From assembly GCA_961205875.1 (NCBI GenBank), contig OY540813.1:8465001-8529000 (forward strand): a stretch of 64,000 nucleotides of DNA. Reading direction: 5' to 3'. This DNA is from Sialis fuliginosa (taxonomy: Eukaryota; Arthropoda; Insecta; Megaloptera; Sialidae). Shown here piece by piece: positions 25,021 through 37,500 of this stretch. Position numbers and translations under genes: made by a program. The notes under the pieces were generated by a model. It made no database searches. It worked only from the letters and a program-made list of their open reading frames with translations, and was not told the DNA's origin. Each line of letters begins with the position of its first letter. Position 1 is the first letter of the stretch.

Positions 25021-26928
25021 GAAATAATTTAAAAAAAGTGCATTTAAAAATTCAACAGTATAACAACTTTTACCCAAATATTATAAATATTTTAATTAAT
25101 TTCAAAATCTTATCACCCAACATTCATATTAGACACCCCTATGTTCGAATTTAATGAAACGCGTATGGTATGTGCAATTATAGCGAAGGTCGAAGCTTAT
25201 TACATCAAAGAGGTGAAGAGGTCTTTCACATCGAAACCGTAGGTAGGCGTTGTCAATTTGTTTTGAAGCTCTCGAAGCCTGAGCTTATTCAATGATGAAG
25301 CCGTCTAACCACATCTGTTGATAGATAAGTGATTCACAACACGGTGTAAAATCGTTGGTGATTTTCCATTATTTCACGTTTTCACAATAAATAACATTGG
25401 GAGAAATTTACTTACATTTGTATGCTTGCTTTGTACAGATGTAATAAATTGTGTACATTTTATAAATTGAAGAATGAAATATGTTGTTTTTTATGCATAT
25501 TCAAGTATTATTTTATATAAAGTTTTCTAGATTATCAAAATTATTTTTAGCTGATATGTTTTGTACCAAAAATATGTAAATAAATATAGAAAATCATAAT
25601 AAACATATCAAAAATATGTAATAAATAATCTTCAAAAATTCACAATAATTCAAGAATCATTCAGTGCAAAGTATAATATTATTTTTTAGTGGAAACTAAA
25701 GTGACTTAATTTGTTTTAAGTTTATTATTAATATTAAGTAACGCTATCTGCTAGGTATTAAATATAAATGATAATCACTCACAAATGTAGCAAGTGAAAT
25801 CGTATATGCGATGATCTTGATGCATGCGCGTTAATTAAAAATCAGCGACTTAAAATAAGTACTGACAAGTGTACTTCATTTATTACCACTTTTCTAGAAT
25901 CCCGAGCAAATTCATAACGATTTGACACTTCGCAGTTAGCCAAAATCTAATTAGCTTTTGCGCTCGAGCAAATTCTTTATAATACCGGGCATACTACATG
26001 TATCGATAAATTTGAAACGTTATTAATACAATGTCAATTTTTCTATGTATTTAATTACACACACACACACACAAACTTTCTGCAAACAATGTGCTAGCAC
26101 CCCGGTTACCAATACACCCGGTTTCATATTTAATTTCATCCTAAGTTTGTTCTCATTTCCTGGCCGGCGTCCCATCATGCGGCCTGTTTGTGCGGTGTAA
26201 GGTGTTTTGTGCTTTTGATGTTTGTGACATGTTTTAAATTTCGTGGTTTCAGATCAAAGTCTTTACATATTGACAGCACATACGCGGCGGTTCACGTGTA
26301 CTCGATACACTAATTGATGTCAAAGTTTAGTTTACGGCATGTTATAATGTGGTCGGTACACTTTCCGTGTACGCTATGGTCGCTTTTGTAAATGACATTA
26401 GATGTCGGTCCGACAGGAAATATAGACACGCGCAAATAAAAAATACGTATTATTATATTAAAATGTGTTTACACTATCTAAATCAGTTGTATTTAATCAG
26501 ATAATGGTATGAAAAATATCTTGATGTTATTTTGTAAGGCGCACATAGGCGGAAAGACGCGAAAACCTGGCTAAAACTATAATGCACAATTTTATGTTAA
26601 TCAAATCAGGCGGAATCAAAGTAGATTATGTATATTTTTAGAAAAATAGAAGTGCATATAGGCTAGTGGATTTGGTAAAATTTAATCGCTAAAATTTTAA
26701 TATACAAAATATATTTTTGAAAATAGGTTTTGGCCCCACACAGGTGGAAATACTCTGAACAGTAATACCTACATTTCTCTAAAATCGATTAGAATAGATA
26801 TTCATTAATCAAAATAATTGAATAATATAGGAAATTCATTATTTACTGTAATACATTTTTCCAACCGTTTAATATACTTTTCAATTCCATTGAATTATTA
26901 GTTTAGCAACCATATTACAACTGCACGT
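25021..26928. other. Non-coding stretch with two GC-richer patches
   Basis: Patches at 25145-25320 and 26160-26420 have moderate GC and CpG but no convincing coding frame. A (CA)n tract lies at about 26057-26073. Possible regulatory DNA; nothing else seen. Confidence 0.3.
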
Positions 26929-26929
26929 T

Positions 26930-27050
26930 CATTTTACCTTCTCAGATTATCTCCTTCAACTTAGGAGATAGGCAAAAATCACAGGGAGCCATTCTGGGCT
27001 CTAGGATGGGTGAGTTACGACTTCGAATTTCAGAAGATTATTTTTAAGTT
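26930..27050 (-). pseudogene. Mariner transposase fragment (catalytic-core remnant)
   Basis: On the minus strand a frame reads EVVTHPS, stop, SPEW and, after a frame change, DFCLSPKLKEII, stop, EGK. This follows the mariner signature HPPYSPDLAP.DF.LFPKLK...GK with several substitutions, a stop and a frameshift. Only this short piece of the enzyme is recognisable. Confidence 0.65.
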
Positions 27051-29880
27051 TTTTTGCTGCAGTGAAGTTGCGCGTATCTATTTAAAAGCCTAATTAGTAT
27101 AACGCTTGGTTCTTGATATCTGATATAATTCTTTAAATAAACATAAGAATATTATTCATGCATAATACATAAATAGATTATACCTATTTTCAATAAATAA
27201 GTGAATCAACAATAATATTGATTTAAGAGTTTTTGCTTACAAAACTAGAAGAAATCAAAAACTACAGCTGAAGAAAATCTCTAGTCTTTTAGTTTAATCA
27301 TAGAAAAGAACATATGATATCGAAATAGCGAATTATTTAATTAAATATGTTTTTCCGGCTGACATCTGACAGCTGACCCGGTAGGAATAGTTCAATTTTT
27401 CACCACATGGTGGCGTACGATCTAAGGCACATATCAATTAAGATGAATTATTATTATTAATACATATAATATGTATGTATATCAATGAATAAAAATAAAT
27501 AAAATAATAAGCTTTGTATAAAGACCTAATACTTTTTTATAAACCAATCTGTTAAGATATCACTTGAATAAACTTATGTAACAATAACGAATGATAAAAA
27601 TACAATAACTGTTCAACAAAGTAAGATAAATACTTGATCGTTTGTTATCAAATAAAGTTCATCTCGCTAATCTCAAACAAAGGCAATTACAACTTCGTTA
27701 AAGCGATCCTTGATCTTTAAAATGAACAAAATCCAATCGTTAGCGCGGACACATTTGTCCTTTGATATATCACCTCAAGAAGTACTTTGAGAAACTTATG
27801 TACGATCCATCGTGATCGATATCGCTATGAAAGAGACAACAGTATACGACACTCAATACAAATCGTATAGGTGTCTTCGTCTAATAGCCGCTGTTATCTA
27901 AAGTAGTTTGTATCGCTTCTAAATGGAATCTCTAGTAATTAAGCTAATACCATGCAGTTCAGATATGGCACTGCTATATACAAAGTTTTCGTCTCGGTTG
28001 TGGTGAATCGAATCCCGTTAGGGTTCATTTTTGTTGCTAAACAGTTTCACGGGAATGTTATTAGATTCTATGTACTACAAGTGCTTCTATGCCTGTCTAT
28101 GAAAATCTATACAGACTGATTTAATAGTTCTCTAAATTCATACATGTGTAGGTACCTACATAAATATATTTTACTTTAATAATTTACATTTGTACTATAT
28201 TTAACCGTAATAAATGCGAATATATATTCCTAAACAAAAAAAATCTGCTGGGAAGCAAAAATGCTAGATAAAGACACAAAAGAAAAAGGATCAATAGTTG
28301 ATAATCATAAAATAAAAAATGGTAGTCGATTTATTTCATAATCTACAAATGAAAATAATAGAATACAAAAAATGTATTATATTTCATACAACAAGCGTTA
28401 TTTATATTATTACAATGCCTACAAAACTGTAAATAATCAATTCTTATCAAATATATTTATTACATAAATATTATGTAATAAATACGATACGTGACCACAA
28501 ATCTTCCCAGCGGCATTATCGAGACCCAGCCTCCTGAGATTTCTCTGATAAATGTCCGAATGGGAAGATGTTCCTATTACTCGACCCTTGTAGAGCTTTT
28601 CAAAGAAATATTATAGTTCCTTTGACGCTTTGCGTGTGAATTGAAGGAAGTTTCTCTCTGAAGGGACTTTCGATGTTTAGGGGCACTATCGCAAAATGTG
28701 TCGTCGGCACGTTGATTATTTGCCGTTTGTGTTGCATAATGAATGCGGAGCGTTAGTAATTTGGTTTGATCATTTCAATTAGGAATACATTTACAATATT
28801 GACATAACTTGTAGTACATTCAAGAATTAAAAATTTAAATTAAATTTATTTGTTTTTAGTAGTTAATAGTTAAATTAATTTATACAAAACAGAAATACGG
28901 CGCTCCTAAAACAAATCGTTCAATTATACCAAATATGACTCTGGTTGCCATCACGTTGCCATTCAAAAAAAAATACCTGTCTGACAAATGCAGTTGAATT
29001 TCTTATTGAACTTTTAATAACATGTAGATAATAATTATATTTGATTTACTGGGTCCTTACTTTTGACTAAGCCTGTACATATATACATTTTATAAAATTG
29101 AACACGATGGGTTCATAACCTCTATTTTTACGTATCAAAACAAGATCATCGATATTCCGACTTTAAAACCATAAAACTACACAAAACTTCAGACCCATTA
29201 ACATTACCTTAGAAACGCCATCCTTCAGAACACATCTCTTAAAAATCACCAGTTTTCAAAAGGTTTAATGATCACATTAATACCGAATACTTTGCCACAA
29301 AAGCAACTACGTTAAGGAAACACTCAAACGTATATACATACATTTGTATTCCACAAGTCTGAAACTACCACATTTATTACTACTGTATGGAACGAGGTCA
29401 TATTATACAATTCGATGTACTAATTTATGGCTACATAAACGACTATGATGGTTCCATTTCACTATAAACTCTTTCATCTGAATATGCGAACAACTACTAC
29501 GACATGTTCATTTAACATTTAACAGACGATAATGTCGTTCAGTTCAAAAACTATTCAAATCAAATCGAATGGAATTAATGTTTACTTAAGACATGGATGT
29601 TTCTGGTACGAGATAGAATTCAACTCCCGACAACATAATCATATCTTTGTGTACGCATCCATGTGGGTGGGTGGAGACGGTGGAGAAGTGTCTTCAGCTA
29701 CCGTAGAATATATAACGAGAAGGAATTAGAAATTGACAGTTCATCGATAAATCAGAAGATATTACATGTATCTGACATAAAAGTAAACACAATGCATAAT
29801 ATTTTTCTCAATATGTTTAGTAGTGGAATGAAATGCAAAGAAAATATGTATTACTTATATACCTTTTGTAACAAAAAAAT
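27051..29880. other. Non-coding stretch, no gene recognised
   Basis: Segments at 27660-28030 and 28490-28760 are more balanced in composition than their flanks and without long open frames, as is seen in conserved non-coding DNA; conservation itself cannot be judged here. The plus-strand frames at 29532-29953 show no known features. Confidence 0.3.
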
Positions 29881-29889
29881 TCTTAATAT

Positions 29890-30537
29890 ATGTATGTATA
29901 ATAAAACTTATAAAGCTCAACGTCTTTCTGTCTGTCCATTAGTGCGCTTATAACTCGAGAACCACTTATCCGATTTTTTTGTTTTTTTTTTAAAATTCAT
30001 AGATATGTTGTCTGGCCAAGTTATAGGATATATTTTGTTACGTTAGGTTACATACAGTATAAGCAGTGACGATAATAGTAAATCAAGTCGGAAAAAAGTT
30101 TTCTGCCAGCGCACTCTTTTGCAGTACGCTGCCTAAACTGTTAAATATTGAACAAAATACTGTAGAAAAGAATTGTGTAGAATCAAAAAAATAAAGTCCG
30201 CGATACGATATATCTAACATTTATATTTAAGCCACAGTGACTGCTTTTATGTTACAAAACAAATTAAAAATGTTTGGGTTCTGTTTACGTGGACTTATGA
30301 CCTGCAAAATATTAATCTTTATCGAAATAAATGATTTCATCGCCAAAAGTACTTAATGTAGATATGATTTGCCCTTTATAGCATTCAATTTGGTAGTATA
30401 GTTTAAGAAATAATTTTAAATAAGTTATATACAGTAAAATATTATTAATAACGCGCGAATTAAAGACTATATTTTTCAAAAATCTTAAACAATAATTATG
30501 TAGTCTTCTCAAGCGAAGCCGCGGGCACAGCTAGTAT
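29890..30537 (-). mobile_element. Non-LTR or SINE-like element, copy 2 (inverted)
   Basis: On the minus strand it begins ACTAGCTGTGCCCGCGGCTT at 30537 and ends through CTCGAGTTATAAGCGCAC and GGACAGACAGAAAGAC near 29910. The 3' part is the counterpart of 20901-21255. Head and tail are those of widespread arthropod RTE/SINE families; no open frame remains. The middle (30110-30480) does not match copy 1. Confidence 0.6.
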
Positions 30538-30789
30538 TTCATAAAAATAAATATCTATACATATGTGTGAATATTCAGAATAATATTAGATGACTAAAGC
30601 GATACAACATAAGAAGAAGAAATATAAAGTGATTTGGAACGAATAATATACCAAAGTACGTTTCAGTAAAAACTTATTAAAATAACAGATTTTCTTCTCG
30701 ATTTACATTTTAATCAAAACGCTAACCGTTCAATTTAATAACATTAAACCGATCAGATCCAGATGGAAGCAACATATATCTCTGAAACA

Positions 30790-31085
30790 TAAAAGCGCAT
30801 CAACGTAAGACAGCAAATCACCATTGCCGCATCTGATGCAAGTTCCTGTGCAACGACGGCATCAGCAGAAAGCAGCATTTGTGCGGTATCTGATCTCTGC
30901 AATGACTCTGCGGAAAGGGTTGAGAGAGCACCGCTGTTACGATGGATTAGGAACAACAGCGGTTTTGATGCGCGATAACAGTGAGACAAGACTAATCAGA
31001 TATTTTACCGTAAAATGTCGACACTTACAGGCAAGTACCCCGATAATGGCGGTGCATGCACCGTCAGCAGAAATACGGCTTTAAG
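30790..31085. other. Segment of foreign-looking composition
   Basis: About 290 bp with near-balanced GC sits abruptly in AT-rich DNA. All or most frames are open on both strands: plus 30824-31084 (86 codons) and minus 30753-30989 (78 codons, with Ala-rich LLSADAVVAQELASDAAM). Codon and k-mer texture resemble enterobacterial DNA more than the rest of the window, but I do not recognise a gene. Bacterial transfer, assembly contamination or an unusual native exon are all possible. Confidence 0.3.
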
Positions 31086-31617
31086 AGGGATACCTACTAC
31101 ATACATATATGCATGTATGTGCTACTATGTACCTATGTTACTACATGTGTTTGGTGTTGTAAAACCTAATTGTCGTGAATAATGGAAAACTAATTTTTTT
31201 AACAAAATGTATATTTAAAATAAAAATTGTATAACACATTCTTATTTTTATGAGATACATCAGCTTACAAAATATTGGGAGTAAAATTTTGGAGGGGGGA
31301 GTCTATACGTCGTTTTACAGGTAATATAAAAAAAATTGTTCCGACTTGTCAGAAAACTACTGCCTCGATTTTAATGAGACTTTCACTATTACGAAGCCTA
31401 AATTTATTAAGCTATCTTGTGATATTGATATAAAAAAATTAACAATTTGTTTTGAATAATCAGGTCTCGCACGTATTAATTGATGTTTTCTAATAAAAAT
31501 ATATAAATGTGAAAAAAATAATCACTGGCAGTTATAATGTTGATGTTATTCAATTATATTCATTGGTATACCTACGTTTTTAGAGCATACATACGCCTAT
31601 TAATATAAAAAAAAACC

Positions 31618-31670
31618 CAGAAAACTTGCTCTTATAGCGGCCATAACTGGTGCCTTTCCCTTATATATAG
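31618..31670. repeat. Dispersed motif, copy 1 of 2
   Basis: CTTATAGCGGCCATAACTGG with its flanks matches 52248-52300 (CTTATAGCGACCATGACTGG) at about 85% over some 50 bp. It lies directly next to foldback element C. It is probably part of a transposon tail. Confidence 0.6.
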
Positions 31671-31690
31671 ATATATATTATTATATATAT

Positions 31691-32200
31691 ATTTTGATGA
31701 TTGTATTTATATTGGGATTGTAAGGTCAAATAAATTTTTTTTTATAATTGAAGTAGAAGCATAAAAATTAGCGCTTTATTATTTTTTTCGGAATATTATT
31801 AACATCATTCCATCTTCAGTGCACACATCCTTAGTAATTATACATATAATTTACAGCTAAAAATTAACAATATAATATAATTGAATGTTTAAAAACCTAT
31901 TATCTATTTAACTTACATGGTATATCACATTTATTGTATAAATTAAACAATATACAATAAATGTGATATACCATGTAAGTTAAATAGATAATAGGTTTTT
32001 AAACATTCAATTATATTATATTGTTAATTTTTAGCTGTAAATTATATGTATAATTACTAAGGATGTGTGCACTGAAGATGGAATGATGTTAATAATATTC
32101 CGAAAAAAATAATAAAGCGCTAATTTTTAAGCTTCTACTTCAATTATAAAAAAAATTTTATTTGACCTTACAATCCCAATATAAATACAATCATCAAAAT
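31691..32200. mobile_element. Foldback element C: near-perfect palindrome, 250-bp arms
   Basis: The arms 31691-31940 and 31951-32200 are equal in length and inverse copies with only a few differences, around a 10-bp loop (AATTAAACAA). A transcript would form a hairpin of about 250 bp. Near the outer third each arm, read outward, gives CACTGAAGATGGAAT...ATTCCGAAAAAA, again the CTGAAGATG-stem-GAAA pattern. The near-identity of the arms implies a recent insertion or arm conversion. No coding frame is present. Confidence 0.9.
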
Positions 32201-32599
32201 AATATAAAATGGTCATTTATCTAAACAAAAAATTATTATATATATATATAGGTCTGAACAAATATATTTAAGTACCGTACAAACTTCCTAAGATGTATGT
32301 ATGTATAAAATTAATATAACAAGATGCCTACACGCCAATTCATTTCATTATAAATTATTAAATCCCGATTCAATAAAACACCGCAACAAGATTTACTTGC
32401 GTCACTCCTCAAACTTCAATATTAATTAAATTTTCAACATGCTCGTTTAAAATCAACGCGCCTGAATAATTATCGTGCGGATTAAAAACGAACGAAGACA
32501 GAAATAGAATAAGGAAGTTCAGTTCCGCATAACTGAAGTAAGCCATAGGTAATCCTAATTAATCAAACAACGGATATATTGGAGTTTGGTAAAAGTTTG

Positions 32600-32760
32600 C
32601 AGCAGGCAGCTGCACGCGCGTAAGCGATCGCGCTCGGTCTTGCCGCACGGCGTGCGTAACCACAACAACATCTCAAAGAGTATCAATTCGAACGAGTGCT
32701 CATTTTCAATGTGTCACGTTCGTCGTAAGTACTTCATGTTCACGCACACGGAAAATTCCG
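32600..32760. other. GC-rich island, duplicated block copy 1
   Basis: The core 32677-32724 (TATCAATTCGAACGAGTGCT...ATGTGTCACG) recurs at 33635-33682; upstream the GCAC.GCGTGCG.AACC motif is also shared. It is followed by CGTCGTAAGT, a possible splice donor. In one shared frame both copies are open (SIRTSAHFQCVTF here, SIQTRTHFECVTC there). It may be an alternative first exon or promoter. Confidence 0.4.
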
Positions 32761-33579
32761 TTAACCCTTTAGATACTGCTTGCTGTTTATGTGAACATTG
32801 CTGCATCGCTTAACTATTTTTTATATACTCAAAAATGCAAGCAATGGTTTTGAAAAGTTTTGGATAATATTATAGAACAATTCAATTTTTTATAAGTAGC
32901 AATAAGTAGTGTTTATAACTTCTCAATATTCTATTTCATATTTAGTTAAAAAATTTTGAATGCTTTTTAGAATTAAATATGAAGCCATTAGTATTCTAAA
33001 GTAATAAATTAAATAAGTTTTATTTTAAGTTAGTTATATTGAACTTTATATTTTTGATTAAAAACACACTGATAAAAAAAGAGGACAATGTTAAAAGCTA
33101 TGTCATAATTGTGTAAAAAAATTTATTTTAAGTTTAAAGTATAAAATGTACTATATTAAATTTTATTTACAAAATCTGTTAAAATATTTTGAAAGTATGA
33201 TGTTATAGTTTCAAATTACTTTTTTAGATTTAATCTACGATTTTTTCAAAAAACTTATTCGAAGGAAGTATTTTATTTTTTACTTAATGCCAAACAATTA
33301 TGTAAAAAGAGGGTAAATAAATGGAAACTCTACGCTAACCTGGTCAGTGAGAGATTACATATTCATAAATAATTCAAAAATATTACTTTTAAATAAATAA
33401 CATTCCTCTTTACGTAGAATAGTCAAAATTATAACATTATATCCATTAATTCAAAACTAAAACAAACAACCACCAAACAAAAATACCACAACAAAGCCGT
33501 GTTTCTTATTCACATAAATGATTTTATCTTATCAATTATACGAACAATAGATACACGCGACAAGAAGAACATCAGTTTC

Positions 33580-33700
33580 CTAGGGGGCAATGTCGCACAT
33601 TCACCGTGTGCGAAACCGCAGCGCCTCTACCGAGAAGTTATCAATTCAAACGAGAACTCATTTTGAATGTGTCACATGCGTGAGTGTGCTGGCACCGCAT
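33580..33700. other. GC-rich island, duplicated block copy 2
   Basis: Second copy of the block at 32600-32760, about 960 bp downstream and in the same orientation. The core reads TATCAATTCAAACGAGAACT then CATTTTGAATGTGTCAC. It diverges at about one base in five, so the duplication is old or part of a decayed repeat. Confidence 0.4.
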
Positions 33701-34329
33701 TTGCAAACAATTCTCTCTAAGTTCTGCAGACTATCTATGTAGTAGTAGGTACCTTTGTGGAAAACTGTGTTTGTCATATATTTCACTCCTTTTACTTCCG
33801 CTATTATTGCCTTTATTTATTTCAGGATATTTATACAAATAAACACATGATTTATTATAATAAATTTCATTCATTTATTATGTTGAAATTAAATTCTTTT
33901 CACTGTTATAAATTATATTTCAAAATATCACATATTATAATATTTTCTTATTACGTAATTCACAAAATTTGAATAATTTTTCCAAATTATTAGATTTTTA
34001 GAGCTTCCAAATGTGAAAAGTATCGCATAGTCTAATACTATGTATCTCATAGGTTGTGAAATTTAAGAGTTTTAAGTCACCCGCAGACCGAATTTTATTC
34101 GCTGCCCGCTTGTTTTGTTTGAAGACCGAAAAAAGTAATATAATTTGTAAGAAATCATCTTATTCAGTGATAGATTTACGTATCACTATACATGTAATTT
34201 TCTTTGTGATTATTAATATCCTTAAAAAACTATGTACCAAAGAAAAAACTATCATCTTTCTAATACTATTTTAATTTTGAAACTACACATAATCTATTTC
34301 AGACTAGATTACATCAGACGCACGCACAC

Positions 34330-34552
34330 ATTCACTGAATCTGTGTGGGTCGAGCAACTACTATCATCGATGATATCATTTGTGTGACTGTGTTTGTGAA
34401 AAGGTTCTTAATCCTTCGGTCGCGCGTGAGGTACGCACCAAGTGTCCTCACGTTGACCTCCCAGGGCTTATACGGGTCGACGGTAATGTGTGTTTTATTC
34501 CCCACACGAATGTCGGCTGCGTGTTGTAATTCCGGGAAAATTCCGGAATTAT
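34330..34552 (-). other. Candidate exon, protein-like open frame without ATG
   Basis: The minus strand is open for 74 codons between stops; the inferred peptide includes FPELQHAADIRVGNKTHITV and, a little further, VRTLGAYLTRDRRIKNLF, with balanced, hydrophilic residue use that looks like protein. The plus strand is also open (34345-34557), so the GC-rich composition alone may explain it. No family is recognised, and flanking splice sites are not convincing. Confidence 0.25.
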
Positions 34553-34559
34553 TTTAAAT

Positions 34560-37500
34560 AGGGACAGATAAGGTCTCATGATATTGTAATATTATTCATT
34601 ACGTGTCGACAATTTTATCAATTCTGCTGAGGAATATGAAAATAAATATATTTAAATGATACTTAAGTCCTGTAAATTAGTATTTAATTTATGTAATGAT
34701 AATTTTATTAAAATCATTTTTAAAAAGTAATAAAAATGGTTCTTTCAGTATGATTTCTGGAAATTTTTTGTAATTTTTTAAGATAATTTGAGTTATTAGT
34801 AACTATTGTGTAAAAAATACTTGTTTAAGTAAAATTTTTAATTTGTAGAACATATATACTTTTATTGTTAATTAAAAACAAGCATAATTTCCAATTTCAG
34901 AGGGCTATATATTAAAACCATGAGTTTTTAGGACTAAGTGTCCATTGATCTCCTCATCAAGGACTATCAGAATCCAAAGTTTCAAAGAATTTGACAGAGA
35001 GCTGTTTCCCATAAGGATTCTGCGGGGACGTTTAGTCATTATGTGAATTTTTAAATAATTTAACAATAAGGTATATTTCGAATTAAACATAAAAAACAAT
35101 GTCATTTAAAATCAACACACGTCACCTATTTTCTTAACAAAAGTAGATAATTTACAGGACGTACAAGTTTAAATACCACCTCCCCCTCAACAACAAAGTG
35201 CTGATCCACGTTACTCCACTTAGTACATGCAATTTTGGCAGGAAGGGGGCGATAGATCGAGTGAAAAGTAAGAGACCCCCCCCCCCTTTCTTGAGCACAT
35301 CTCATCGGAGTGTGCCATGTACATCATTTAAGTAGATGTTGATGATGGAGAAAAGTTAATTACGCACCAAAGAGGATGAGAACAGCGATGAATTCAAATG
35401 AATGACTGCGGCTGCTCTCGGCCCTTTTTAAGAATGACGCGGGTATATGGTGCGAATTGTTTGCGTTACTTTGGAATCTTATTAACCCGACGAGAACTGC
35501 ATGTTTTACGTTTTGAATGTTATTGAGTGTAAATATCGTATGTACAAGTATTATATACGATACATTGTAAACAGTATATTTAATTAGGTGTTAATGTAGT
35601 ATACCATACTGCAGTGTAATAAGTTAATTTGGAATGTTAGTATTAGATTTAACGATTTGATGTTTCATTATGAATATGGTATAACTATCAATATAGTTTT
35701 TTTATGAATATATTATTTTAACAGTAGGGGCCTAAGTATCACTTTCGATATTCGGACCGATTACAATAATGTCCTATTGAGAAGTTAATAACTAAGGTCC
35801 GTAATCAAGAAAGTCTATACTTTGTAAGTAGATAACATCCAGTTGAATGGGGGATATAAATTGGTTTTAGAGATATGATTTGTATAGGTTTCTCTTATTT
35901 TTCTGGAACGTACTTTATAAGAAAGTATTTTTTTTATTATAGCACACATAATGTCGACCAAATCTGGTCCACTTCCAACAGCTCTTCCGTGTTCTAAAGT
36001 ATTTTTTAATTACTATAATTCAAATAAAGAAAAATGCACTTTTAATAATTAATTTTTTTATTAATTGAAGTGATATTAAAAAAATTGTAACTGCATACAT
36101 ATGAAAATACAAATAATCGTTTTAAAGCTTCAAGAATAAAGTAAAAATTAAACTCACAAATATTTGGCAAGTAAACATAAGACATTTACACGAATCTATA
36201 AGCAAATATCTCAAAATAAATTAACTTCCGTTCAAAGGTATCAAAGTTAACATTATTTTCACGAAACAAAATGTTTATACATTTAAATAATTCATTCCTG
36301 TTTCATTTAATCTGATTACTACGCAACAATTTTCAACAAGTTCCAACTTGTGCTCGCAATGTGATATATTTTATTTAAATGTTAATTACACTGTTTTATT
36401 AAAACGTCAATAGAAAATAAATATTCATGCGTAACGTTCATTAAGATCTTAAATACTCTTTAGTCCAATTTTCGCTCGTATCAGAGATAAAGTAGAAACT
36501 TGTAATTACAGCTTTAGAGTGATTAATTCGCTGTGACAAATAGCTGATGTTGAGTTGTCGTCTGTGCCTTAATACAGACAAGCGGTATTTGTAAGAAGAC
36601 ATGACTGCGCCAACCGCTTTTAGCTCCAGTTTCTATAATATGTTATTCGTGATCTTAAATTACTCGCAACAACATAATATATAATTTCAATAATGAAGGA
36701 TAAAATGTTTTCTAAGTATATATTTTCAAAATAAACAAACAAAGCTAAATTTTCTTAGAATTATGTGTTACAAACATTATATTATACGACATTCATCAAT
36801 CGAAATTTCATTAGTAGTATTAATATTTAAAAAAAAGTGTGGTTGTAAATTACTTACATGTGTATATTTGGGTGTTTTTATTTATTTATTTTTAAAAATT
36901 TAATTTCGTATAGCAGCATATTATAGAGAATTAAATTTCCTACAAAGAACATCCCAAGTGCATCAATGAAGGTGGATCACCAGAAAAGATGATGCATTAT
37001 TCGTCCCAAATTTTGAGTGAATCGAAAAATTTCCGTTCTGGGGATGAGAAATTGTGTTTGTATATTATTTTACTGATTGAAACCAAAGCCAAACGTATAT
37101 ATCTTAAAAATAAATAATAAAACTTGTCTTTGATTTTTTTTTGTCATTGAAGAAAATTTGTTTCGTTTTTCCTCGGTCTATTCTATTAATTGTAACCTAA
37201 AAAAAACAAAATCTAATAGAATTCTGATTATGTTCAAACATCTATTAATTATTATGCTACTTTATTATTATAAGGATGATGCAATTATGACATTGTCGTT
37301 TTTCGTTTGAATATTCCGAGTAACATCGGCAATGCAATATGCATCGAACAATATTAATTTTAAATTGTAAAAATTTCGTATATATACACAATACAATATC
37401 TACATATATATATGTACATTAAAAGATCACAGTAGAATTTAATATGAATTTATTCAAAGTAGAATATCGTTAAGAGCGAATCGTTGTTGAAATTTTTATT

